This document shows positions 17,041 to 25,247 of a stretch of DNA of 64,000 nt, piece by piece; position 1 is the first letter of the stretch, and each line of letters begins with the position of its first letter. A program made the translations under genes and the position numbers. The notes under the pieces were generated by a model. That model was not told where the DNA came from. It did not search any database and saw only the letters and a list, made by a program, of their open reading frames with translations. The stretch lies in the NCBI GenBank assembly GCA_963765935.1, contig CAVXXX010000001.1:186001-250000 (forward strand). The letters run 5' to 3'. Origin of the DNA: JAMXLG01 sp963765935 (GTDB taxonomy: Bacteria; Vulcanimicrobiota; Vulcanimicrobiia; Vulcanimicrobiales; Vulcanimicrobiaceae).

Positions 17041-18164
17041 TAGAGAATCTCCACGTCGGCTTGCAACGACCCGGCCGAGCGTAGCGCTTGAACGATCGAG
17101 ATGAGATCGCGCGGCGAGACGCCGAGCGTATTGAGCGCGCGAACCACCGACGAGAGCGTCGCGGCTCCCGCGATGAACGTCAGCTGCTTGCCGTGCTGTG
17201 TGGCGGATACTTGAGAATTGGCTTGACGCGCCGTCGTGCCGTTGCTGAAGGGCTGCGGCTGCACGACTTGATTGTCGGTTGTGATCGTGATCGTCAGGTC
17301 ACCGTGCGCAATCGCGCAAGGTGCGAGCTTGATGTCGCCGCCGAACACGACCGTTCCGGTTCTTTCGTTCATGACGACCTTTGCCGGCTCGTCTTGCGAG
17401 AACGAGAGGTCGGATGCGTCGGCGAGAAACTGCACGGGGTTTCCGATATATCCGGGCGGCAGCGTCACGTGAACCGTTTCCGCATCGAGCGCTTGCGAGA
17501 AGCGGCCGCCGAAGTGGCCGTTGAGTAGGGACGCAAGATTCGCGGCCGTCTTATAATCCGGCGTAGTCAGCACGTAATTGAAACCGGTCGGGTCGTTCTG
17601 CAAGGGCGTGACCATGTCACGCGCGATCACGGCGCCGTTCGGAATCCGTCCCGCACCCGTGAAGTTGGATGCTACACCCGAGGAATTTGCACCGGCTACG
17701 AAACCGCCGACCGATACCGGCCCCTGCGCGGTCGCGTAGACGAGATTGTTTGCGGCGCGCAACTCGGTGAGAACAAGGGTGCCTCCTTGCAAGCTGGTTG
17801 CGTCGCCCATTTCGGAGACGGTGACGTCAACGTTGTCACCGGAGTGCGCGAAGGGCGGGAGCGTCGCCGTAACGATGACGGCGGCAACGTCGCGGGTGCG
17901 AACGCCTTGCTGGCTCACCGACAGTCCGAAGCTCTGCAAAATGTTCTGAATCGTTTGACTCGTGAAGATCACCGACGTCGAGTCGCCCGTTCCCTGAAGA
18001 CCGACGACGACGCCATACCCGACGAGTTGGTTCCCCGTGACGCCCTGCACTTTGGCAATGTCGCGGACGCGAACCGGACGGCTCACGTTTTGCGCAAATG
18101 CCGGAACGCCCGCCGCGGATGCGGCGAGCACGAAGGCAAAGAACGCACAGATTACTTTTCTCAT
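17040..18164 (-). CDS. flgI: FlgI, flagellar P-ring protein
   Basis: FlgI forms the periplasmic P ring around the rod, in the peptidoglycan layer. The ATG at 18164 (overlapping the flgH stop as TAATG) is followed by a signal peptide with AFA as cleavage motif. The mature protein has VRVRDIAKVQGVTGNQLVGYG, GTGDST and the C-terminal LNTLGVSPRDLISIVQALRSAGSLQADVEIL, all family hallmarks. Length (374 aa) is normal. A P ring implies a diderm envelope. Confidence 0.95.
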   Translation of the reverse strand: MRKVICAFFAFVLAASAAGVPAFAQNVSRPVRVRDIAKVQGVTGNQLVGYGVVVGLQGTGDSTSVIFTSQTIQNILQSFGLSVSQQGVRTRDVAAVIVTATLPPFAHSGDNVDVTVSEMGDATSLQGGTLVLTELRAANNLVYATAQGPVSVGGFVAGANSSGVASNFTGAGRIPNGAVIARDMVTPLQNDPTGFNYVLTTPDYKTAANLASLLNGHFGGRFSQALDAETVHVTLPPGYIGNPVQFLADASDLSFSQDEPAKVVMNERTGTVVFGGDIKLAPCAIAHGDLTITITTDNQVVQPQPFSNGTTARQANSQVSATQHGKQLTFIAGAATLSSVVRALNTLGVSPRDLISIVQALRSAGSLQADVEIL

Positions 18165-18754
18165 TAGAACAACCAACTCAAGATCCGCGAGAGCAGACCT
18201 TTATCTTTAAGATCGTTACCTTTGAAGTCCGCGTGGACGTTCGCGACATGCGATGCGAGCACCGCATCGCTTTGCGTGATATCCTCGGGGCGAACCAGAC
18301 CGGTGATATGAAGCGTCTGCTTGCGGCCGTTGATATTCACGTCCTGATCGCCCGCAATTTCCATCGCGCCGCTCGGCAGCACGTTGGTCACCGTGGTCAT
18401 CATCGTCGAGACGAACGAGTCCGCGCCGCTCGCGCTCTGCGCGGTCGCCGTGTTCGACGCACCGGCGATCGACGAGACGTTTCTCAAGAGCGATACTGCG
18501 AAGTTTCCGGTGCCGCCCGCAAAGTTCGTATTGAAGTTTTTGTTGCTCGAATAGTTGTTCGTGTGCGAGTTCGCGTCGTTGAAATCGAACTGCACGTACA
18601 CAAGATCGCCGACTTGCTGCGCGCGATGATCCGGTCCTAAGCGAAGCGGATGACCCGGTCCTGCCGGCGGCGGCGCGGCAACGTAAAGCGAGTCCGCCAT
18701 TGCGGCAACCGGTGCGAGAGCCAGAATCGCAAGAAGTGCAAGTGCGCGCCGCAT
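18164..18754 (-). CDS. flgH: FlgH, flagellar L-ring protein without a lipobox
   Basis: FlgH builds the outer-membrane L ring. The C-terminal core is typical (VTNVLPSGAMEIAGDQDVNING, then LHITGLVRPEDITQSDAVLASHVANVHADFKG). Start ATG at 18754 gives a clear signal peptide ending around AAMADS. FlgH is normally a lipoprotein, but there is no cysteine at the signal end or anywhere in this 196-aa protein, so it cannot be lipidated in the usual way. It lies one base after flgA. Confidence 0.92.
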   Translation of the reverse strand: MRRALALLAILALAPVAAMADSLYVAAPPPAGPGHPLRLGPDHRAQQVGDLVYVQFDFNDANSHTNNYSSNKNFNTNFAGGTGNFAVSLLRNVSSIAGASNTATAQSASGADSFVSTMMTTVTNVLPSGAMEIAGDQDVNINGRKQTLHITGLVRPEDITQSDAVLASHVANVHADFKGNDLKDKGLLSRILSWLF

Positions 18755-18755
18755 A

Positions 18756-19478
18756 TTACAGTACTCCTCCGGATATATCCAATTCAACGCGATCCGGACC
18801 AACCACCGTTCCCGAGAGCGCCTTGCGTGTTTGGGGGTTCCACAATTGAATCTCATCGCCGAGTCCGCCGCCCGTTCGCGCGACAACGTCTGCGGCAATC
18901 GCGACGCCGCCGTCATGAACGATCAACACGACGGTGCTGCCCGGCTTGACGATTTGATTCGTCTGCGTGCTTTCGATCGCAATCGGTTGCCCCTGACGCA
19001 TGGCGCCGGTGACTTTGCGTCCGACCAGCGCGTCGGCGCCGTTGATCCGCTGCCCTTGGAACGGCACGCGCGCGATCGTAACATCGTCCGGCGTAATGAC
19101 CGTTCCCGGCACGAGATCGTGCGCAGCGACGGCCGTACGAACGTACTCCTGAATGCGATAGCCGACGAAGACTTGGCGCAAGAATTTGCCGTCGACGTCG
19201 ATCGTCACCGGAACGTTGATGTACGAGGGGTTGTAAATGGCCGTACCCGCTGCGAGCGTAATGTTTCCGGCCGGAACGATTTGATCGGGCACCGGATACG
19301 CTTGCACCAGCTCCGCATCCCCCGTCAATTGAATCGACTGCGTCGCGGGCTTCGCGAGTTTCTCGAACCGCTTGCCGGAGATACGTACCCCAGGTTGCGC
19401 GCACGCCGGCGACGGCACGCATCCGAAGAATGCGAGCGCGGCGACGGCGGCGGCAACGATGGTGGTGCGCATGGTCAT
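18756..19478 (-). CDS. flgA: FlgA, P-ring assembly chaperone
   Basis: FlgA is a periplasmic chaperone needed for P-ring assembly. A signal peptide is followed by a domain with GNITLAAGTAIYNPSYINVPVTIDVDG and a SAF-like region (AHDLVPGTVITPDDVTIARV, LVGRKVTGAMRQGQPI, VVLIVHDGGVAI). Size (240 aa) fits. It lies between flgG and flgH, as expected. Confidence 0.9.
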   Translation of the reverse strand: MTMRTTIVAAAVAALAFFGCVPSPACAQPGVRISGKRFEKLAKPATQSIQLTGDAELVQAYPVPDQIVPAGNITLAAGTAIYNPSYINVPVTIDVDGKFLRQVFVGYRIQEYVRTAVAAHDLVPGTVITPDDVTIARVPFQGQRINGADALVGRKVTGAMRQGQPIAIESTQTNQIVKPGSTVVLIVHDGGVAIAADVVARTGGGLGDEIQLWNPQTRKALSGTVVGPDRVELDISGGVL

Positions 19479-19483
19479 CTAGC

Positions 19484-20278
19484 TTATTGGAACGGCGACA
19501 TCTGGACGGCGGTCTGCAGCATCTGATCCGATGCACCGATCGCCTTGGAGTTTGCTTCGTACGCGCGCTGCGCCACGATCATGTTGACGATTTCGTTGAC
19601 GACTTGCACGTTCGATGATTCGAGATAGCCGCCTTGGAGTTGTCCCGCGCCGTTGAGTCCCGGCTGCGACACGACCGGCGGTCCGCTCGCGGCAGTTTCC
19701 GAGTAATAGTTTCCGCCGGTGATCGGCGAGAGACCAGCGGGATTCACGAACCGCGCAAGCTGTAGCTGTCCGAGCGTCTGCGGCTGCGCGCTACCCGGAA
19801 CCTGGGCCGTTACCGTGCCGTCCGGACCAATGCTTACCGCCGTGGCATTTTGCGGAATCGTGATCTGCGGCTGCACGAAGTATCCTGAGGCCGTCACAAT
19901 CGATCCATTCGCATCTTCTTTGAACGAACCGTCGCGCGTGTATCCCGTGGTGCCGTCAGGCAGCGTGATTTGGAAGAATCCGTCGCCTTCGACTGCAACG
20001 TCGAGCGGATTGCCCGTCTGCTGCAGCGAGCCTTGCGTAAAGATCTTCTCCGACGAACCGACCTTCACGCCCAAACCGACCTGCTGGCCGACCGGAACGA
20101 TCGATGCGCCGACCGGTGAGCCGGGCGCTTGAATTTGCTGGTACACGAGGTCTTGAAAGCGCGCCATGTTGCCTTTAAAGCCCGTCGTGTTCACGTTCGC
20201 CAAATTGTTGGAGATCGTGTCCATGTTGTATTGCTGGGCGATCATGCCGCTTGCCGCGCTGTAGAGGGCTCGCATCAT
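19484..20278 (-). CDS. flgG: FlgG, distal rod protein
   Basis: FlgG forms the distal rod that links the basal body to the hook. The axial-protein N-terminus is textbook (MRALYSAASGM, NMDTISNNLANVNTTGFKG), the middle has DVAVEGDGFFQI and YTRDGSF, and the C-terminus ends QGGYLESSNVQVVNEIVNMIVAQRAYEANSKAI. Length is 264 aa. It follows the flgF-like paralogue by 19 bases. Confidence 0.96.
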   Translation of the reverse strand: MMRALYSAASGMIAQQYNMDTISNNLANVNTTGFKGNMARFQDLVYQQIQAPGSPVGASIVPVGQQVGLGVKVGSSEKIFTQGSLQQTGNPLDVAVEGDGFFQITLPDGTTGYTRDGSFKEDANGSIVTASGYFVQPQITIPQNATAVSIGPDGTVTAQVPGSAQPQTLGQLQLARFVNPAGLSPITGGNYYSETAASGPPVVSQPGLNGAGQLQGGYLESSNVQVVNEIVNMIVAQRAYEANSKAIGASDQMLQTAVQMSPFQ

Positions 20279-20297
20279 ATCAGTATCGTGCTCCTAC

Positions 20298-21110
20298 TTA
20301 TGATTGTGGTTTAGCGACTTCGAGGATCGCCGATTGAGTAGCATCGTCTTGGGTCTTGATCGATTTTTCGTTCGCGCTGAACCAGCGTTCGGCGGTGATC
20401 AGATCGACCATCGAGCGAACGACATTGCCGTTGCTCTTCTCGAGAAAGCCTTGTTGAATGCTGAAGGTCCCCGCCGGTCCAGGCTGCGCGTTGCCGCTCG
20501 GCGCAAAAGTATTCGCACCTTCGGGACGCAGGTTCACGAGGCTGTTGAACTGCGAGATTTGCAGCTGCCCGACGTTGACATTCGCGTTATTGATGCGCTG
20601 CGTGATCGTGCCGTCGTTCGCGATAGCGATCTCGCCTTGCGTGCGCAATTGAATCGCCTGACCGTTGCTTCCGAGCACCGCGTTGCCGTCTTGCGTGCGA
20701 AGCGTACCGGCCGCATCGCGCACGAATTCGCCGTTGCGCGTGTACCGTACGCCGTTGGGCGTCTGCACGGTGAAGAACGCGCCGTTGTTGCCGCTGATCG
20801 CGAGGTCGAGCGCGTTGCCCGTTGATTGCAGCGCGCCTTCTTGGAAGTCGGCCGGCGTGTCGCGAACGAGGGCGCCCGTTCCGAGCGGGCCGACGAACTG
20901 CGCCGTCGAGATGCCGGGCAGCGGTGTCTTCGGCGATTGTCCGGGATCGGTTTGGATGCGGAAGATGTTGAACGAGGGGGCGGACTGCACCTGAAGCAGC
21001 GTCTGTTTGAAGCCGCTCGTATTCACGTTCGCCAGGTTGTTCGCGATATTGTCGACCTGCGCTTGTGCTACGAGCGCACCGCTGGCCGACGTGTAGAGCC
21101 CACGTACCAA
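20298..21110 (-). CDS. flgF: FlgF, proximal rod protein (FlgG paralogue)
   Basis: A second axial protein of the FlgF/FlgG family. It has VRGLYTSASGALVAQAQVDNIANNLANVNTSGFKQ at the start, DLAISGNNGAFFTVQTPNGVRYTRNGEF in the middle and an end with RSMVDLITAERWFSANEKSIK. Being first of the pair and less canonical, it is probably FlgF. A TTG at 21110 is the likely start, since GGAGG lies nine bases upstream and the family begins at MVRGLY; a longer in-frame start at 21128 is less likely. It opens the second flagellar operon after a structured leader. Confidence 0.88.
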   Translation of the reverse strand: MVRGLYTSASGALVAQAQVDNIANNLANVNTSGFKQTLLQVQSAPSFNIFRIQTDPGQSPKTPLPGISTAQFVGPLGTGALVRDTPADFQEGALQSTGNALDLAISGNNGAFFTVQTPNGVRYTRNGEFVRDAAGTLRTQDGNAVLGSNGQAIQLRTQGEIAIANDGTITQRINNANVNVGQLQISQFNSLVNLRPEGANTFAPSGNAQPGPAGTFSIQQGFLEKSNGNVVRSMVDLITAERWFSANEKSIKTQDDATQSAILEVAKPQS

Positions 21111-21148
21111 AAGAAAAAACCTCCGCACGAAACGGTCTGTCCCTTTAC

Positions 21149-21196
21149 GGGGGACAACGCGGAACCGTCAATCAGTCAGGTTCCGCCGCGGCCCCC
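21149..21196 (-). promoter_or_regulatory. Structured leader of the flgF operon
   Basis: The 188-base gap between fliE and flgF contains an 8-bp stem (21159-21166 with 21179-21186, loop of 12) inside an outer GGGGG/CCCCC pairing (21149-21153 with 21192-21196). The outer G run can instead pair in a shorter hairpin, TGTCCC with GGGACA, at 21138-21155. Two exclusive foldings before a gene suggest an attenuator or a protein-binding leader. A further hairpin (CCTCTT/AAGAGG) lies nearer fliE at about 21255-21280. No T tract follows either. Confidence 0.35.
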
Positions 21197-21298
21197 ACCC
21201 TTCGTGCGCAGGTAGTCCAGCCGCGTATTTCTTCGCGCAGCATCCTGCTGCGTGTTCCTCTTCTTCTTCGGCAAGAGGAGCCGTGGAGTTTAACGAGC

Positions 21299-21640
21299 CT
21301 AGAACTGCATCCGGGAGACTTCGGTGTAGGCGTCCATCAGTTTATTGCGGACGGCCATCGTGAACTGCATCGCGAGGGCGGCCTCTTCGACCGATTTCAC
21401 GGTGCCGACTTCGTCGTTGCTCTTGCCGAGAGCAAGATCCATCGACTTCTGCTGCGCCGTTACCATCTGGTCGTTCACGTTGCCCAGCACTTGGTTCAGC
21501 GTGTCTTTGAACGACGACGATGCCGTCTGGTCGGTGTCGTCGGGCAGGAGTTCCGCCTTCGGCGCGCCGGGCGCGATGTCGGGGGCGAAGGTTCCCGGCG
21601 AGACGGAATTGATCGCGTTGCCGTAGCTATTGATGTCCAT
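21299..21640 (-). CDS. fliE: FliE, MS-ring/rod junction protein
   Basis: FliE is the first export substrate and joins the MS ring to the rod. The 113-aa protein has an unstructured N-terminus, then SFKDTLNQVLGNVNDQM, KSNDEVGTVKSVEEAALAMQFTMAVRNKLMDAYTEVSRMQF, which is the conserved FliE C-terminal pattern. It follows flgC by 22 bases. In most genomes fliF follows; here the group ends. Confidence 0.94.
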   Translation of the reverse strand: MDINSYGNAINSVSPGTFAPDIAPGAPKAELLPDDTDQTASSSFKDTLNQVLGNVNDQMVTAQQKSMDLALGKSNDEVGTVKSVEEAALAMQFTMAVRNKLMDAYTEVSRMQF

Positions 21641-21662
21641 CTTCCTCTGTATATCCGCGGTA

Positions 21663-22112
21663 CTAGCTCTTGAGGAGTTGAATGTTGGCCGTGCTCATCG
21701 AGCGCGTTTCTTGGATCGCGGCGACGTTGGCCTGATACGCGCGCGAAGCGGCCATGAGGTCGACCATCTCTTTGACGACCTGCACGTTCGGATAGTGTAC
21801 GTAGCCGCGCGGATCCGCCTCCGGGTTCCCTGGATCGAAGACCAGGCGATCGGGGCTGTTGTCGTTGGTGATGCCCAATGCTTGGACACCCTCGACGTTC
21901 GGCTTTTCCGGCTGCGACGGATTGAACGGATCGGCGGTGGGATCGTCGGCGCCCGGCTTTTGCGCGAAGACCACGAGCTGGCGTTTGAAGGCGCCACCTT
22001 GCGGCGTCCGCGTCGTGTTGGCGTTGGCAATGTTATTCGCGATGACGTCCATTGCAAGACGCTCGGCGGAGAGACCCGATGCGCTGATCTCGACGGAATC
22101 GTAGTAGCCCAT
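21663..22112 (-). CDS. flgC: FlgC, proximal rod protein
   Basis: The rod protein FlgC is recognised by SVEISASGLSAERLAMDVIANNIANANTTRTPQGGAFKRQLVVF at its start, YVHYPNVQVVKEMVDLMAASRAYQANVAAI at its end, and a length of 149 aa. Its start overlaps the flgB stop (TAATG). Confidence 0.95.
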   Translation of the reverse strand: MGYYDSVEISASGLSAERLAMDVIANNIANANTTRTPQGGAFKRQLVVFAQKPGADDPTADPFNPSQPEKPNVEGVQALGITNDNSPDRLVFDPGNPEADPRGYVHYPNVQVVKEMVDLMAASRAYQANVAAIQETRSMSTANIQLLKS

Positions 22113-22549
22113 TAGTTCGTCTGCTCCGTAATCGCTTGGCGCAAGAATTTATACTGCTCTTGCAAGAGCTGCGACATCGTCTGCGAGTACCCGGCGTTCT
22201 CGGAAAGCTGGGCCATCTCTTGATCCACGTCCACGTTGCTTTTATCGACGCGCATCTGGATCGTGTTATCGACCGTCGCCTGCGGGTTGAACGGTTCCGG
22301 TGCCTCGGCGCCGTCGATCACGAACTGGCGGTCGTCGTTGGTTTCGAGTGTCAGCGCATCGGACGGCGCGGGAGTCCCGAGCGTCGCCTGCAGCGCTTCC
22401 TTGAAATTGGTCGTCGAACGCCGGTAGTCCGGCGTGTTGACGTTGGCCAGATTGTTCGAGATCTGATCGTTCTCGAGACTCGCGCCTTTGACCGCGTTGC
22501 CGAGCAAATCGGTGGCTTGGCCAAAGGAAATAGGATTGATGCTATCCAT
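22112..22549 (-). CDS. flgB: FlgB, proximal rod protein
   Basis: FlgB is the rod protein nearest the MS ring. The sequence MDSINPISFGQATDLLGNAVKGAS, NDQISNNLANVNTPDYRRSTTNF and the C-terminal MAQLSENAGYSQTMSQLLQEQYKFLRQAI are diagnostic. The ATG at 22549 gives the expected length of 145 aa; an upstream in-frame extension runs into the palindromic element and is not coding. The ribosome-binding site is weak (GAGAGG abutting the ATG). Confidence 0.94.
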   Translation of the reverse strand: MDSINPISFGQATDLLGNAVKGASLENDQISNNLANVNTPDYRRSTTNFKEALQATLGTPAPSDALTLETNDDRQFVIDGAEAPEPFNPQATVDNTIQMRVDKSNVDVDQEMAQLSENAGYSQTMSQLLQEQYKFLRQAITEQTN

Positions 22550-22558
22550 CCTCTCTTC

Positions 22559-22586
22559 GTATCGGCTTGCTGGGCGCTGCTCTTGA
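22559..22586 (-). promoter_or_regulatory. Possible sigma28-like element before flgB
   Basis: On the minus strand TCAAGAGC (22586-22579) precedes GCCGATAC (22566-22559) by 12 bases, the same spacing as the flagellin and flaG elements. It would start transcription only a few bases before the flgB ATG. Rod genes are rarely FliA-dependent, so this may be chance. The upstream half touches the end of the palindromic element. Confidence 0.3.
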
Positions 22587-22753
22587 GTTGGCTTTGGTTT
22601 CGACGGCTGGGTTGTGCCGCGGGGACGCACCGATTTTCACCTCGTGTGAAAATCGGAGCTCGCCTCAGCCGCGCTCCTGCGCATCCTGCGCCCGCGCGGC
22701 TTTCACACGCCCCGCGGCACAACCCATCCATCAAAACCAAAGCCAACTCAAGA
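22581..22753. repeat. Large inverted repeat with two internal hairpins
   Basis: Two 44-base arms (22581-22624 and 22710-22753) are reverse complements with three mismatches. Between them are an 11-bp hairpin (22630-22640 with 22646-22656, loop five) and an 8-bp hairpin (22667-22674 with 22694-22701). Together they could fold as a cloverleaf-like cruciform or RNA. The element fills the gap between the ABC exporter end and flgB. No target-site duplication was seen at its ends. It holds no gene. It may act as a terminator, a mobile miniature element or a structured RNA. Confidence 0.75.
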
Positions 22754-22824
22754 CCTGCGAATCCGCAAGTCCATACTTCGTTCTGCAAACCTTCAGGGTG
22801 AATGCTGGCGTTTATTGTGATGCG

Positions 22825-24579
22825 CTATACGGCGAATTGTGCGGCGTGGAGCTTCGCGTAGTGGCCCTTGCGTAGCATGAGTTCCTCGTGCGTGCCGAAT
22901 TCGAGGACGCGGCCGCTTTCGATATAGAGAATCTTGTGCGCGCGGCGGATGGTCGAGAGGCGATGAGCGATGATAAACGTCGTGCGGCCTGGCAAGAGGC
23001 GGTCCAGCGCCTGTTCGATGAGTGCTTCGGAATGGGAATCGAGCGCGCTCGTCGCTTCATCGAGAATCAAGATGCGTGGATCGCGTACAATCGCGCGCGC
23101 GATCGCGATGCGTTGGCGTTGGCCGCCGGATAGACGGACGCCGCGTTCGCCGACTTCCGTCCCGTAGCCCTCCGGGAGTTGACTGACGAACTCGTCGGCA
23201 TTGGCTTCAAGTGCAGCGTTGCGCACTTCTTCTTCCGTTGCATCGAGGCGGCCGTAGCGGATGTTCTCGGCAATGGAGGCGCGGAAGAGTTGCGGATCTT
23301 GCGGGACGATCGCGACTTGCGAACGCAGATCTGCAAGACGCACCGTCGTGACGTCGATGCCGTCGATGCAAACGCGGCCTTCTTGTGCGATGTAGAAGCG
23401 AGGAATCATGTTTACGAACGTTGTCTTGCCGGCGCCCGAAGGGCCGACGAGCGCCACGATTTCGCCGGCGTCGATCGTCGCATCGACGCGCGAAAGCGCC
23501 GGCGCCTCTTCGCGGCTGTACCAGAACGTTACGTCTTCGAACGTGACACGGCCACGAACGGCCGGTAGTGGTCGCGGCGATGCGGTGCGCTCCTCTTCCA
23601 TCGGAAGATCGAGGAGTTCATAGGCGCGGTTCGTTGCGACCATCGCTTTGCTGATGTCGCCGACAAACGCCGCCATGCGATTCATCGGGTTGATCAAATT
23701 CACGACGAGCAGCCAGTAGTTGAACAAAGAACCGCTGGTCAAGCGTCCGGCGAGAACTTCGCGAGCGGAGAACCAGATGATCGCGATGACGGCGAGCGAG
23801 ATGATTGCCGAGATCACCGCCGGCTGCATGTACACAAATTGGTTCAGCTTCATGAACGCGCCGAAGTAATCTTCATTGCGATTCTGAAAGCGCTTGCCTT
23901 CAAACTGCTCGCGCCCGAAGGCTTTAACGATACGCTGCGCTTGGAGCACTTCCGTTAGCGCAGAATAGAGATCCGCGATGCGCGCTTGCGAGCGCGACAT
24001 GCTCGTAGAAATGAGCTTCTGGAAGAATGACACTGCGATGGAAATCAGCGGCGCGAGCACGAGTAAGACCAGCGTCAGGAGCCAGTCGAGGTAGATCATC
24101 ACGGCAAAGGACGAAACGAATGTCGCGATTGCGGTGATCAATTGCGGCAGCGACACACTTACTGCGTCGCTCATCACTTGCAGATCGCTCGAAAAGCGTG
24201 AGATCAATTCGCCGGGACGCCAACGGTCGAACACTTGAATCGGCGCGCGCAAGAGACGATCGTAGAGCTGCTGGCGCAGGTTTGCGAGGAACCGTTGACC
24301 GCACCACGTCGTGATGTAATTCGTCCCGTAGGTTGCGAAATTCGCGGCTACGAGTGCGACGTACGTGGCACCGAGGGCCATGTACAGCACGCCGAGTTGC
24401 GGCTCACCGGTATGCTTGCTTGCCGGCTCAATGACGGCACTAATGATCCGATTGAGCGCCCATGGCGGCACGACCATGAGCAACCCGGTCACCACACCGA
24501 GCACGATCGCGATGAACAGATACGGGTAATAAGGCCGGGCTTGCGCCGCCAACCGGCGCAGCGTTTCTCCGCGGGTCAT
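22825..24579 (-). CDS. ABC exporter, MsbA-like half transporter (584 aa)
   Basis: This is a single-chain exporter half: an N-terminal transmembrane domain with about six segments (residues 20-310), then an ATPase domain. The ATPase has Walker A GPSGAGKTT, a Q-loop in VPQDPQLFRA, the signature LSGGQRQRIAIARA, Walker B ILILDEATSALD and a switch His in IIAHRLST. It should work as a homodimer exporting a lipid, peptide or drug; the substrate cannot be read from sequence. The ATG at 24579 is preferred over longer upstream options because GAGGAG lies before it and homology begins there. It is divergent from the zinc-finger protein gene. Confidence 0.88.
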   Translation of the reverse strand: MTRGETLRRLAAQARPYYPYLFIAIVLGVVTGLLMVVPPWALNRIISAVIEPASKHTGEPQLGVLYMALGATYVALVAANFATYGTNYITTWCGQRFLANLRQQLYDRLLRAPIQVFDRWRPGELISRFSSDLQVMSDAVSVSLPQLITAIATFVSSFAVMIYLDWLLTLVLLVLAPLISIAVSFFQKLISTSMSRSQARIADLYSALTEVLQAQRIVKAFGREQFEGKRFQNRNEDYFGAFMKLNQFVYMQPAVISAIISLAVIAIIWFSAREVLAGRLTSGSLFNYWLLVVNLINPMNRMAAFVGDISKAMVATNRAYELLDLPMEEERTASPRPLPAVRGRVTFEDVTFWYSREEAPALSRVDATIDAGEIVALVGPSGAGKTTFVNMIPRFYIAQEGRVCIDGIDVTTVRLADLRSQVAIVPQDPQLFRASIAENIRYGRLDATEEEVRNAALEANADEFVSQLPEGYGTEVGERGVRLSGGQRQRIAIARAIVRDPRILILDEATSALDSHSEALIEQALDRLLPGRTTFIIAHRLSTIRRAHKILYIESGRVLEFGTHEELMLRKGHYAKLHAAQFAV

Positions 24580-24662
24580 TCGTGCCCGGACTCCTCGGCG
24601 CGATGGGGTGAAACCTCCCCGCCCGTTTCCGGTACGTGAATATGGATCACAGGAGAGGCAAC

Positions 24663-25247
24663 ATGCAGGACTGCTATTTTCATTCAAACGTTCCCGCGCT
24701 CGCGCCGTGCGCCGATTGCGGAAAGGCGATTTGCGCGACGTGTCGCGACGAGCGAGGAACTTGCCCGAGCTGCCGGCTCGCGCAAAAGATCGACGCAACG
24801 GTCGGATCGCGCCAGCCGCTCGGCGGACAAGTTCCCCCGCGCCCGAGCGCGCCGCCTCCGCCTCCTCCACCGCAACCCGCGCCGCGCGCAACCGTCACGG
24901 TCGCCGAGCCGTCGGATCCGATCGAATCGCGCGCGCTCGTTGCGCTCGGTTATCCGCTGTGGCCTCTCGCGTTACTTGGACTCTTCGATCGCAAACAATC
25001 GCGCTATTTGAAAAAGCAAGCGCTTCAGGCGCTCGGGTTCAACGTCGGGTTCGCAGCGTTTTGGGGATTGCTCCAACTTGCGGGAGACGTTCCCTTCCTC
25101 GGATGGGCCGCCGCATTTATCCAACCGTTCTTGATTCCGGTCTTTCTCGTCGCAAGCGTCTTCTTCGGCATCAAAGTGTGGCACGGCGATGAAGTCCGCG
25201 TTCCGGTCATCAGCGACTGGATCGACGAGCGCCTTCCCGCAGCTTAG
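24663..25247 (+). CDS. B-box-type zinc-binding, DUF4870-like membrane protein (194 aa)
   Basis: The N-terminal 40 residues hold a small zinc finger of the B-box kind (CYFHSNVPALAPCADCGKAICATC, then CPSC). A Pro-rich linker with eight or so consecutive prolines follows. The C-terminal half (from about residue 95) has three hydrophobic segments and resembles DUF4870/Tic20-like membrane proteins (ALGYPLWPLALLGLFDRK). AGGAGAGG just before the ATG at 24663 sets the start. Function is unknown. Its 3' end overlaps the convergent photolyase stop. Confidence 0.7.
   Translation: MQDCYFHSNVPALAPCADCGKAICATCRDERGTCPSCRLAQKIDATVGSRQPLGGQVPPRPSAPPPPPPPQPAPRATVTVAEPSDPIESRALVALGYPLWPLALLGLFDRKQSRYLKKQALQALGFNVGFAAFWGLLQLAGDVPFLGWAAAFIQPFLIPVFLVASVFFGIKVWHGDEVRVPVISDWIDERLPAA

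Noticed and set aside
22581..22753. CRISPR array or insertion sequence at the palindrome
   Set aside because: There are only two inverted arms, no direct repeats with spacers, no transposase and no target duplication.
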